A stretch of 64,000 bases of DNA from Capnocytophaga bilenii (lineage in GTDB: Bacteria > Bacteroidota > Bacteroidia > Flavobacteriales > Flavobacteriaceae): positions 62,001 to 126,000 of the forward strand of contig NZ_JAGDYP010000008.1 of assembly GCF_017565765.1 (NCBI RefSeq), given 5' to 3'. Numbering within the stretch: position 1 is the first letter of the stretch; every line of letters begins with the position of its first letter. The notes below the pieces were generated by a model. That model made no database searches. It had not been told where the DNA came from and saw only the letters and a program-made list of their open reading frames with translations. Shown here in pieces: positions 35,254 through 44,227 of the stretch. Both the position numbers and the translations under genes were made by a program.

Positions 35254-35949
35254 TCAAATACCAATAATAAAAATAGTAGGACGCTTGTGCAAATCAATAG
35301 AAGTAGAACGCCATTGGCGAATAGTGAGTGTTTGTATATGCTCTGTAGGCAGTGTAATATCACAAGCTACGCACAACAAGGTATTGTCGTGCAAAGTAGT
35401 AGTAAGCTCATTCAAAAGCTGGGTATTGCGATAAGGTGTTTCTATAAACAACTGCGACTGTCCCTCTTGGGCTTTGCGTTCCAATGCCTTCAGGCTACTC
35501 TTGCGTTGTTGTTTATCTATAGGAAGATAACCATTAAAGGCAAAATTTTGTCCGTTGAGTCCACTTGCCATCATTGCTAATAAAAGAGAAGAAGGCCCTA
35601 CCAGCGGAACTACTTTAAGTCCTTTTTGGTGAGCAAGGCGTACAATATCGGCACCTGGGTCGGCAATTCCTGGGCATCCTGCTTCAGAAATAATACCAGC
35701 AGAGATACCTTCCAAACACGGAGTTATAAAAGGTAGCATATCGTTATGAGGCTGATGTTTATCTATAACAGCAATTCGTAAATCGGCTTGTACCTTATCA
35801 GGAGCGATACGTTTGATAAACTTTCTCGCCGATTTTTCATTCTCTACAATAAAATAATTTAATGTTTGTACTACTTCTTCTATTTGTGAAGGTAATACAC
35901 TGAGGGTACTATCACCTAATAAATTGGGAATTAAATAAATATGACTCAT
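35254..35949 (-). CDS. SAM-dependent methyltransferase, RsmI-like (tetrapyrrole methylase fold)
   Basis: 231 residues. The sequences HIYLIPNLLGDS, AGIISEAGCPGIADPGAD and VPLVGPSSLLLAMMASGLNGQ are those of the RsmI branch of the tetrapyrrole-methylase superfamily, which 2'-O-methylates C1402 of 16S rRNA. This shorter form lacks the C-terminal extension of E. coli RsmI and starts differently, as in the second RsmI-like protein common in Bacteroidota, so the rRNA target is uncertain. The stop codon touches a dispersed repeat, so the very C-terminus may be altered, but RPTIFIIGI looks natural. Confidence 0.85.
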   Translation of the reverse strand: MSHIYLIPNLLGDSTLSVLPSQIEEVVQTLNYFIVENEKSARKFIKRIAPDKVQADLRIAVIDKHQPHNDMLPFITPCLEGISAGIISEAGCPGIADPGADIVRLAHQKGLKVVPLVGPSSLLLAMMASGLNGQNFAFNGYLPIDKQQRKSSLKALERKAQEGQSQLFIETPYRNTQLLNELTTTLHDNTLLCVACDITLPTEHIQTLTIRQWRSTSIDLHKRPTIFIIGI

Positions 35950-36033
35950 TTTTAGTTATTAGTTTTTAGTTGTTATCTACAAAAAAAGTAAATAAGAGCT
36001 GCAAGTTTGTAGTAATAAAGTAGTTGCGAAAGG

Positions 36034-36041
36034 CAAAGGTA
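36034..36041 (-). promoter_or_regulatory. -7 box for the RsmI-like gene
   Basis: TTGTACCTTTGCC on the minus strand, 85 bp upstream; divergent from the mnmE promoter. Confidence 0.6.
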
Positions 36042-36091
36042 CAAAAAAAGTGGGATTAGCCATTATTTTTTGTGGTTTCATTTTTTATTTA

Positions 36092-36099
36092 TACTTTTG
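36092..36099 (+). promoter_or_regulatory. Promoter of mnmE (-33 TTTG and -7 TACTTTTG)
   Basis: TTTG at 36069-36072 and TACTTTTG at 36092-36099 with 19 bp between, matching the Bacteroidota promoter layout. It excludes the longer mnmE frame that begins at 36072. Confidence 0.65.
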
Positions 36100-36137
36100 T
36101 AATACCAATTTGTATAATAGATGATAAAAGACAGTTT

Positions 36138-37571
36138 ATGAATCATTTGAATAATATAAATAGTACCAACGATACAATTGTGGCTTTGGCAACTGCTATA
36201 GGGGTAGGTGCTATTGCAGTAATACGTCTTTCAGGAAATAAAGCTATTGATATAGCTGATAAAATATTCAGTACTGTACACGGAAAACGATTGATAGAAG
36301 TGCCCTCTCATACAGTGCATTTGGGTACTCTTAAAAGTAAAACTGAAGTAATAGACGAATGCTTGGCTACTATCTTCAAGGGACAAAAATCATACACAGG
36401 CGAACCGGTGGTGGAGTTTTCCTGCCACGGCAGTAGTTATATAGTACAAGAGATTATAAAGCTTTGTCTGCAAGAAGGTTGCCGTTTGGCTGAAGCAGGT
36501 GAATTTACCAAACGGGCATTTCTAAACGGAAAATTGGCTCTAAACCAAGCTGAAGCCGTTGCCGACCTTATCATCTCTGATAGTTATGCAAGTCATCAGG
36601 TGGCTTTGCAACAAATGAGAGGTGGTTTTACTACCGAAATAGAACATTTACGAAAAGAGTTACTCAATTTTGTATCACTTATTGAATTAGAATTAGATTT
36701 TTCAGAAGAAGATGTAGCTTTTGCTGATAGAGAACAATTCAGAAAGCTACTAACAACCATAAAAACTACCATTGAGCGGCTGTTACATTCGTTTTCAGTA
36801 GGTAATGTACTAAAAAATGGTATTGCAGTAGCAATAGTAGGCAAACCTAATGCTGGCAAATCGACTTTGTTAAATGCTTTGCTAAATGAAGAACGTGCTA
36901 TTGTTTCAGATATAGCGGGAACAACGCGCGATACGATTGAAGAAACTTTACATATAGGAGGTATTAGCTTCCGATTTATAGATACAGCAGGTATAAGAGA
37001 GGCAAAAGACCAAATAGAGGCTATTGGTGTACAAAAAGCCAAAGAAAAAATGGCTTTAGCACATATATTGCTTTACTTATATGATGAAAATGACAACAAG
37101 CCTGATGAAATTATTAGTTTTATAAAAGAAAACTACCGAAAAGACCTAAAAATAATACTACTCCACAACAAAATAGACCAATATGAGGCTACGTATAGCG
37201 ATAGTTTGAGCAATTTTGATGCTACCCTAAAAGCAGCTTTGATGCCTGAATACACTACTACTCTTTTAGGCATTTCAGCGCGTGATCACCAAAATTTAGA
37301 TTTGCTTACAAAAGAACTGACAGCATACGCAAATACGTTAGTTGTGGGGAATAATGCAGCTATAGTAACCAATCTACGTCATTATGAAGCACTTAAAGAA
37401 GCCCTACAAGCTATTGAGAAAGTAGAAGAAGGATTAGCATTAAATCTTTCAGGCGACCTTTTAGCAATAGATTTGCGCGAAGCTCTGTACCACTTAGGCA
37501 GTATTACAGGAGCCGTAACCAACGATGAGGTTTTAGGTCATATCTTTAGTAAATTCTGTATCGGAAAATAG
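36138..37571 (+). CDS. mnmE: tRNA modification GTPase MnmE
   Basis: 477 residues. MnmE with MnmG modifies U34 of some tRNAs (5-carboxymethylaminomethyl group). The N-terminal folate-binding domain (DTIVALATAIGVGAIAVIRL), the G domain with GKPNAGKSTLLNALL, DTAGIRE and HNKID, and the C-terminal FCIGK with the catalytic cysteine are all present. Start chosen at 36138 because the promoter lies inside the longer open frame. sbcC follows 19 bp later on the same strand. Confidence 0.97.
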   Translation: MNHLNNINSTNDTIVALATAIGVGAIAVIRLSGNKAIDIADKIFSTVHGKRLIEVPSHTVHLGTLKSKTEVIDECLATIFKGQKSYTGEPVVEFSCHGSSYIVQEIIKLCLQEGCRLAEAGEFTKRAFLNGKLALNQAEAVADLIISDSYASHQVALQQMRGGFTTEIEHLRKELLNFVSLIELELDFSEEDVAFADREQFRKLLTTIKTTIERLLHSFSVGNVLKNGIAVAIVGKPNAGKSTLLNALLNEERAIVSDIAGTTRDTIEETLHIGGISFRFIDTAGIREAKDQIEAIGVQKAKEKMALAHILLYLYDENDNKPDEIISFIKENYRKDLKIILLHNKIDQYEATYSDSLSNFDATLKAALMPEYTTTLLGISARDHQNLDLLTKELTAYANTLVVGNNAAIVTNLRHYEALKEALQAIEKVEEGLALNLSGDLLAIDLREALYHLGSITGAVTNDEVLGHIFSKFCIGK

Positions 37572-37590
37572 TTGAATAGTAAGTTAGGAG

Positions 37591-40500
37591 ATGAAAATAC
37601 TTAGTGTTTCTCTTTATAATATAGCCTCTATTGAAGGCCCTTTTACAATTGATTTAGAAGCCGAACCACTGAAATCGGCAGGTTTATTTGCTATTACTGG
37701 AGCTACAGGAGCTGGTAAATCTACTATTTTAGATGCTATTTGTTTGGCTCTTTACAACGATACACCTCGCTTAGCTACAACCAAAGTTAATCAGGTAATC
37801 ACCGATGGCAATAGCGATTTGCAGGTTAATAACGTAAAAAACCTGCTGCGCAAAGGGGCTGTATCGGGCTATGCCAAAGTTGCCTTTCAGGCAATAGACA
37901 ACAAAATATACGAAGCCGAATGGCAGGTACGCCGTGCTCGTGGTAAACAAGGGGGCAGCCTGCAAAGCGAAACTATTTTGCTATACAATTGCACCGATAA
38001 TGAGCCCTTTGCCGAAAATAGAAAAACCATTGTTTTAGAACGTATCAAAGAATTGATAGGTTTGACTTTTGATGAATTTACAAAATCGGTAATTTTAGCT
38101 CAAGGTGATTTTACTTCCTTCTTAAAAGCAGATGATAACAAACGCTCCGACATTTTAGAAAAACTTACAGGTACTGAAATCTACACTCAAATATCACAGA
38201 AAATATACGAAATTTATAAGCAACATAACTACGAACTTAGTCTATTAGAAGCCCAACGCAAAAACACTACCTTTTTATCAGAAGAGGAAAAAGAACAAAT
38301 AAAAACGCACTTGGCTACTGATGAACTTAACTTAGAAAAACTACAAGCAGAAATTGCATTGTTAAGTGAACAACAAAAGTGGTTTGCCGATGAGCAACAG
38401 TTTATCCGTCAGTATAACGAAGCTCTTGCTATAAAAGAAAAAGCTATAGACGAAAAAGAACGCGAAGCAACTCGTTTTGCCGAATTGGCAATGATAGAGG
38501 CTATACAAGCTATTAAGCAGGAGGTAGTGAGCAAACAGCAAGAAGCAGATAACCTAATCGCTATAAAACAACAAATAGACAAAGATAAAGCTGAAAAAGA
38601 AAATCTATCTTCCGAAGAAAAAACACTATTGAGTAATCTTACTACTTATCAAAAAGATTTTACCGAGCTAAATGAGCAATATAAGCAAGATAAACCAGTT
38701 ATTGAAAAGGCTAAAAAGCTGGACATACTGATTGCCGAGGCGGAACGTACCTTAGCTGAAAAAGAACTACAACTGCAAAACAAGGAAAAAAAATTAGCCG
38801 AAAAAGAAGCCGAAGCAGCATTGGTTGCCGAGAATATAAAAAAAGGTGAAAATTATAAACAAGAACGTGAAGCGTGGCTATCAGCACATATAAATCAAGT
38901 AGTTATAAAAGATAACTATCATTGGTTATTGAATTTAGCTACCGAAAAGGAAACTTTACAAACGTATATTGAAAAAAATAAGCAGGAGCTGGCAATGTTG
39001 AATACAGAACCACTGCAAAAGGAAGTAAAGGTTTTAGAAACAGAACTGACTTCTGCACAACAAGAACTACCTATAGCTCAAGCGGCTTACCAAACAGCAG
39101 AGCGTATTGTACAAAAAACGCAGTTGGAAAACTCTCATAATATCGTACTTTTGCGACAAAATTTAACTGAAGGTGAAGCGTGCCCTGTATGCGGTTCGCT
39201 GCATCACCCCAATGCACAACAAGAGGTACAAGAACAGCTGATAAAAGTAGTAGAGAAAGAACGTGATGATGCAAAGCAAAAAGTAAATGAGCTAACCAAA
39301 ACTATAGCTGCAAAAGGTGAAAAACTACTAAAACAACACAACGCACTAAATGAACTCACTGCCCAAAAAGAAAAAATAAAAAGTAGGAGCGAAGAGTACC
39401 AACAGCGAATAAAGGATTATAGAGCTCAACTACAAGAATTGGCTCTTACTGAAGAGTGGATTACCCTATGGGAAACTACAACTAATACTTTTATAGAAAA
39501 CATAAACCTCCTAAAACAAAAATGGGACAAAGAAGAAAGTTCATTACAAAAAGCCAAGGAACGCTTACAGAAATTAGCTAACGACAAGGCTGCCTTAACT
39601 GCCGAAATAACTACTTTACAACAGGATATTATACCTTTGCAGAAAACTTTGCAATTTGATAGTGAGCAACATATGGATTTGAAGGCAGAAAGAACGGGGT
39701 TATTAGGTAACAAACCTGCCCAAGAGGTAGAAATGGTTTATGAAAAAAAACTAAAACACCTCGTTGCTGTAATTGATGAGGCACAAAATGCTTATAACAC
39801 ACTTTTGCTTAGCATTACGGCTAATGAAACTTCTCTATCTTCATTAACTGCCCAAAAGGAGCAAACTGAAAAAACATTGACCGCAGCTACCGATGCAATA
39901 GAGCAATGGGTAACTACCCACTACCCTACCGAAAAAACGTATCTATACCAACATTTAGATAAATGGGCTGCCTATTCACACGAATGGTTACAACAAGAAC
40001 GAACAGCTTATCAAGCGCTAAATGAGCGTATTGCTAAATATACTACCATAGCCGAAGAACAGCAAAAAACGCTGCAGGCACATAGTAAAAAGAAACCATT
40101 AACACTCAGCGAGTCCGAGACGAAAGAAGCTTATCAAACCAAAAAAGAAACACAAGAGGTGCTACACACTGCCGTAATAAACTATAAAAGCCAATTGCTA
40201 AACGATGCTGCACAGCAAAAGGCAATGCAAGTACTATTGCAACAAATAGCTCAAAAAGAAGAGATTACAAAGCAATGGGGGCAGCTAAATAACCTGATAG
40301 GAAGTAGTAACGGGGCTAACTTCAGGCGTTATGCACAAGAATACACCTTAGACCTGCTATTGCAATACGCAAATATGCAAATGAAGCTCATCAATAAGCG
40401 CTACACCTTACAGCGCATTGCAGGAACACTCGGGTTGCAGGTAATAGATAACGATATGGCAGCCGAAATACGCTCTGTGTATTCGCTATCAGGAGGAGAA

Positions 40501-40770
40501 AGTTTCTTGGTATCGCTTGCCTTAGCATTGGCACTTTCGTCATTATCATCAACAAAAATGAATGTAGAGACCTTATTTATAGACGAAGGATTTGGCTCAC
40601 TGGATGCCGAAACATTACAAGTGGCTTTAGATGCTTTAGAACGTTTGCAAAATCAAGGGAAAAAAGTAGGCGTCATCTCGCACATACAAGAAATGGTAGA
40701 GCGTATTGCTGTAAAAGTAGAAGTTCAAAAAGAAGGTAATGGAAAAAGTAGGATAACAATTAATGGTTAA
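37591..40770 (+). CDS. sbcC: Exonuclease subunit SbcC (Rad50-like)
   Basis: 1059 residues. The Walker A motif GATGAGKSTILDA lies near residue 35, long coiled coils cover residues 200-850 with a zinc hook EACPVCGSLHHP near residue 530, and the ABC signature YSLSGGESFLVSLALALAL and Walker B TLFIDEGFGSLD are in the last 110 residues. With the nuclease SbcD it trims DNA ends and hairpins. No sbcD gene is adjacent: mnmE precedes and rsmH follows on its own promoter. Confidence 0.95.
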   Translation: MKILSVSLYNIASIEGPFTIDLEAEPLKSAGLFAITGATGAGKSTILDAICLALYNDTPRLATTKVNQVITDGNSDLQVNNVKNLLRKGAVSGYAKVAFQAIDNKIYEAEWQVRRARGKQGGSLQSETILLYNCTDNEPFAENRKTIVLERIKELIGLTFDEFTKSVILAQGDFTSFLKADDNKRSDILEKLTGTEIYTQISQKIYEIYKQHNYELSLLEAQRKNTTFLSEEEKEQIKTHLATDELNLEKLQAEIALLSEQQKWFADEQQFIRQYNEALAIKEKAIDEKEREATRFAELAMIEAIQAIKQEVVSKQQEADNLIAIKQQIDKDKAEKENLSSEEKTLLSNLTTYQKDFTELNEQYKQDKPVIEKAKKLDILIAEAERTLAEKELQLQNKEKKLAEKEAEAALVAENIKKGENYKQEREAWLSAHINQVVIKDNYHWLLNLATEKETLQTYIEKNKQELAMLNTEPLQKEVKVLETELTSAQQELPIAQAAYQTAERIVQKTQLENSHNIVLLRQNLTEGEACPVCGSLHHPNAQQEVQEQLIKVVEKERDDAKQKVNELTKTIAAKGEKLLKQHNALNELTAQKEKIKSRSEEYQQRIKDYRAQLQELALTEEWITLWETTTNTFIENINLLKQKWDKEESSLQKAKERLQKLANDKAALTAEITTLQQDIIPLQKTLQFDSEQHMDLKAERTGLLGNKPAQEVEMVYEKKLKHLVAVIDEAQNAYNTLLLSITANETSLSSLTAQKEQTEKTLTAATDAIEQWVTTHYPTEKTYLYQHLDKWAAYSHEWLQQERTAYQALNERIAKYTTIAEEQQKTLQAHSKKKPLTLSESETKEAYQTKKETQEVLHTAVINYKSQLLNDAAQQKAMQVLLQQIAQKEEITKQWGQLNNLIGSSNGANFRRYAQEYTLDLLLQYANMQMKLINKRYTLQRIAGTLGLQVIDNDMAAEIRSVYSLSGGESFLVSLALALALSSLSSTKMNVETLFIDEGFGSLDAETLQVALDALERLQNQGKKVGVISHIQEMVERIAVKVEVQKEGNGKSRITING

Positions 40771-40872
40771 TCGGCTATTTACCTGCTATTCATCCCTTAT
40801 TCAGAGCATAGTTTCACCGAACCTTAAACGAAAGATAAACACTAATCATTAAAAACATTAATAATTATTTCG

Positions 40873-40880
40873 TATCTTTG
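40873..40880 (+). promoter_or_regulatory. -7 box for rsmH
   Basis: CGTATCTTTGCGCCC, 23 bp before the rsmH ATG. It starts the short rsmH-ftsL-ftsI-murE operon. Confidence 0.65.
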
Positions 40881-40903
40881 CGCCCTAAAATTAAAATACT
40901 TTG

Positions 40904-41821
40904 ATGAACCCTAACGAATCTTATCATATACCCGTACTCCTCAATGAAAGTATTGAGGGGCTGGCAATTAAAGAAGATGGCACCTATGTAGATGTTACCT
41001 TTGGCGGTGGCGGACACTCTCGTGCTATCCTTAGTAAATTAGGCGAAAATGGTAGGCTTTACGCCTTCGACCAAGACGCTGATGCTGCCAATAATCGTAT
41101 AGATGACCCTCGTTTTACTCTCATTCAGCAAAATTTTAAGTTTATAAAACAATATTTGCGCTTTTATAAGGTAGCGCAAGTAGATGGAGTATTAGGTGAT
41201 TTTGGGGTATCCTCTCATCAGTTTGATATAGCAGAACGTGGTTTTTCTACCCGTTTTGACGGAGCGTTGGATATGCGTATGGATAGACAAAGCGCACTAT
41301 CGGCACAAGAAGTGGTAAATGATTATAACGAAACCGATTTAGCTACACTCTTTTATACCTATGGCGAGCTGAAAAATGCACGAGCTATTGCACGGGCTAT
41401 AGTCTCTTTTAGAGAAAATCAACCTATTACTTTAGGAAGTGAGCTGCAAGAGGCACTAAAACCTCTACTTCCCAAACATAAGGAAAATAAACTATTAGCA
41501 CAAATATACCAAGCAATTCGTATAGAGGTGAATGGTGAAATTACTGCCTTAGAGCAATTTCTACTTCAGCTACCCGAAGTAGTAAAAGTAGGCGGACGCA
41601 TTAGCTTGATAAGTTATCATTCATTAGAAGACCGTTGCGTAAAGCGTTTTATACGCGATGGACAATTAGAAGGGACACCCGAAAAAGACTGGTATGGCAA
41701 CGTAAAAGTACCTTTTAAAAAAGTAGGAGGGCTTATAGTTCCTACTGAAAACGAAATAAATAACAACAACAGAGCTCGGAGTGCCAAACTGCGTATAGCA
41801 GAACGTGTAGCCTCCTCATAA
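40904..41821 (+). CDS. rsmH: 16S rRNA (cytosine(1402)-N(4))-methyltransferase RsmH
   Basis: 305 residues. SYHIPVLLNESIEGL and VDVTFGGGGHSRAIL near the N-terminus are the family SAM-binding signatures; DGVLGDFGVSSHQFD and the C-terminal RISLISYHSLEDRCVKRF complete the pattern. It opens a division and cell-wall cluster. The ATG at 40904 is preferred to the TTG just before it. mraZ, often upstream, is not here. Confidence 0.97.
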   Translation: MNPNESYHIPVLLNESIEGLAIKEDGTYVDVTFGGGGHSRAILSKLGENGRLYAFDQDADAANNRIDDPRFTLIQQNFKFIKQYLRFYKVAQVDGVLGDFGVSSHQFDIAERGFSTRFDGALDMRMDRQSALSAQEVVNDYNETDLATLFYTYGELKNARAIARAIVSFRENQPITLGSELQEALKPLLPKHKENKLLAQIYQAIRIEVNGEITALEQFLLQLPEVVKVGGRISLISYHSLEDRCVKRFIRDGQLEGTPEKDWYGNVKVPFKKVGGLIVPTENEINNNNRARSAKLRIAERVASS

Positions 41822-41833
41822 AATATCTTTGAT

Positions 41834-42148
41834 ATGGAAGCTGAAGAAGAAAAAATAAAATTATTAGTACTACAACGCCTAATGTCGTACAACGTTTGGC
41901 TGTTTGTTTGCTTTATAGCAGTTTTAATTATCATCAGAATTGGTTATTCACACTCGGCAGATAGAAAGGTAAACCAGATAACCCAACTAAACGAAGAAGT
42001 GAATAGTCTCAAAAGCCAGTTTGTTGATATACGCTCTAAGTTACAAAAAGAGCGATTAGAGTCGTCATTATTAGAGCGTTTGGAAACCAGAGGATTAAAA
42101 CAGCCTGCCAAACCTCCGCAAAGGATTAAGGTATCTGTAAAAGAATAA
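41834..42148 (+). CDS. FtsL-like cell division protein
   Basis: 104 residues with one TM helix (SYNVWLFVCFIAVLIIIRIG) and a coiled coil after it (KVNQITQLNEEVNSLKSQF onward). Position between rsmH and ftsI and the layout fit FtsL, which recruits and activates FtsW-FtsI with FtsB. Sequence similarity in this family is weak, so the call rests on layout and context. Confidence 0.85.
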   Translation: MEAEEEKIKLLVLQRLMSYNVWLFVCFIAVLIIIRIGYSHSADRKVNQITQLNEEVNSLKSQFVDIRSKLQKERLESSLLERLETRGLKQPAKPPQRIKVSVKE

Positions 42149-42151
42149 GAA

Positions 42152-44218
42152 ATGGAAGACGAAAAACCCAAAAAAAAGAAAAAAAAATCTAAAAAGAAAC
42201 AAAAAGACCATATACAAGACCATAGGCTTAGCCTAACGCGTACGTATGTGGTGGGGGGTGTATTTTTAGTTGTTCTTTTAACTATAGCGTTTAATCTTGT
42301 GCGTTTAGTAATAGAGGGAGATGCCTATCGTACAAAAGTAGAGGAAACTACAATGCGTGAAGCTGAAATTATGCCCAACCAAGGGAATTTGTATTCTGAT
42401 GATGGTAGTTTGTTGGCTACTTCAGTTACACGCTATAATGTGCGCTGGGATGCTCGTACTCCAAAAAAAGAGCTTGTAAATAAACATATTAGGGCACTTT
42501 CAGATTCTCTATCTAAAATGTTTGGACGCCGAAGCAGTTTCTACCAAGAAAAATTCAAACGGGCTATGGCTCAGGGTAACCGCTATATGTGGGTGGCTGG
42601 TAATTTAGATTATAGCGAATATATACGTATCAGAAAGTTTCCACTATTTGATTTAGGCCCTTTCAAAGGAGGACTTATCATAGAGAAAAATATTACAAGG
42701 CGTTACCCCTTAGAAGAAATAGCGCAACGAAGTATAGGCTATGCGCGTACAGATGAAACAGGCTATACAGTGCGTGTGGGGCTGGAAGGGGCTTATGCTA
42801 ACTATTTATTAGGAACCAAAGGTAAACGCATTGAACAAAAAATAGCAAAAGACCAATGGAAAATAGCAAGTGGATTCAATATCATAGAGCCTAAAGATGG
42901 ATATGATGTGGTATCTACTATCAATATCAATATTCAAGATATAGCACACCACGCTCTGCTTCAGCAACTAAAAAAATATAAGGCAAAACAAGGGTGTGCT
43001 GTAGTGATGGAGGTAAGTACAGGCGAAATAAAAGCAATGTCAAACCTAAAACTAACTTCTAATGGTAGTAAATATGCTGAACTTTACAATTTTGCTGTAG
43101 GCGAAGCCCACGAACCTGGTTCTATATTCAAACTGATGACAGTGGTAGCTGCAATGGAAACAAGTAAAATAGACACCTCATATGTAGTGGATATTAGAGA
43201 CGGAAAACAGCAATACCACGATTCTAAATTTGAAGATTCACAACATAAATTTAGAGGGCCTATTAGTATCAATAAAGCTTTTTCGGTATCATCAAACGTG
43301 GGAATGACAGAATTAGTATACAATCTATTTGATAAAAACCCAAGTTTGTTTACCAATAAACTATTGGATATGAACTTAAACCAAACACTAAATTTTCCTA
43401 TATTAGGAGAAGGTGAGCCTGTAATACTCACACCTCGTGATAAAAAATTGTGGAGTGGTGTAAGTTTGCAATCTATATCAATAGGTTATGCGGTAAAGCT
43501 AACGCCACTGCAAAGCCTTACGTTTTACAATGCGATTGCTAATAGTGGGGTAATGGTGAAACCGCGGATGATAAAAGAAGTAAAAGAGTGGAACAAAACA
43601 ATAGAGAAGTTCAACGTAGAGATTATTAATAAGAAGATATGTTCTAAAGAGACAGCAGAACGTGCTAAGGGAATGCTTGCCGATGTAGTGCAACGCTCAT
43701 ACGGCTCTGCTCATAGGCTCTATTCACCTGACTTTTCTATGGCAGGCAAAACGGGAACTGCTCGTAAGAACTATGCAAATGTAGATAAATCAAAACTGAA
43801 CTATATATCGTCATTTGCTGGTTTCTTTCCTGTAGATAACCCTGAATACTCGTGTATAGTAGTAATTGATGAGCCCGATAAAAGTGTAGGTATTTATGGG
43901 GCTGATGTGGCAGGACCTGTATTTAAGAGCATTGCCCATAAAATCTATACTAACTCTTTACTAATGGCATCGGTGAGTGATGTAGATAAAGTATCAAATA
44001 CAACTCAGCAAAACTATAATGATTACTATATAAAAGCAGATAAATACAAAACTATTATGCCCGACCTTAAAGGTATGAGTGCTATGGACGCAGTCTCTCT
44101 ACTTGAAAATATGGGATTACGGGTAAAAATTGCTGGTAATGGAAAAGTAACAGAGCAATCTATAGAAAAAAATACTAAAGTAGCAAGAAATAGTCTTGTA
44201 TATTTGCAATTAGAATAA
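42152..44218 (+). CDS. ftsI: Penicillin-binding transpeptidase FtsI (PBP3-like) with PASTA domain
   Basis: 688 residues. A lysine-rich cytoplasmic start is followed by one TM helix (VVGGVFLVVLLTIAFNLVRL), the dimerisation region, and the transpeptidase domain with SIFK (active-site serine in HEPGSIFKLM), SSN in FSVSSNVGM and KTG in MAGKTGTARK. A PASTA domain (MPDLKGMSAMDAVSLLENMG) makes up the last 65 residues. It cross-links septal peptidoglycan. It lies 3 bp after ftsL-like and 9 bp before murE. Confidence 0.96.
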   Translation: MEDEKPKKKKKKSKKKQKDHIQDHRLSLTRTYVVGGVFLVVLLTIAFNLVRLVIEGDAYRTKVEETTMREAEIMPNQGNLYSDDGSLLATSVTRYNVRWDARTPKKELVNKHIRALSDSLSKMFGRRSSFYQEKFKRAMAQGNRYMWVAGNLDYSEYIRIRKFPLFDLGPFKGGLIIEKNITRRYPLEEIAQRSIGYARTDETGYTVRVGLEGAYANYLLGTKGKRIEQKIAKDQWKIASGFNIIEPKDGYDVVSTININIQDIAHHALLQQLKKYKAKQGCAVVMEVSTGEIKAMSNLKLTSNGSKYAELYNFAVGEAHEPGSIFKLMTVVAAMETSKIDTSYVVDIRDGKQQYHDSKFEDSQHKFRGPISINKAFSVSSNVGMTELVYNLFDKNPSLFTNKLLDMNLNQTLNFPILGEGEPVILTPRDKKLWSGVSLQSISIGYAVKLTPLQSLTFYNAIANSGVMVKPRMIKEVKEWNKTIEKFNVEIINKKICSKETAERAKGMLADVVQRSYGSAHRLYSPDFSMAGKTGTARKNYANVDKSKLNYISSFAGFFPVDNPEYSCIVVIDEPDKSVGIYGADVAGPVFKSIAHKIYTNSLLMASVSDVDKVSNTTQQNYNDYYIKADKYKTIMPDLKGMSAMDAVSLLENMGLRVKIAGNGKVTEQSIEKNTKVARNSLVYLQLE

Positions 44219-44227
44219 CTTTTGACA

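Noticed and set aside
35007-35363. 118-codon minus-strand frame reading CASSPTFLRHILGCASSP
   Set aside because: The apparent protein repeat is only the 39-bp DNA repeat translated, and the frame overlaps the end of the RsmI-like gene.
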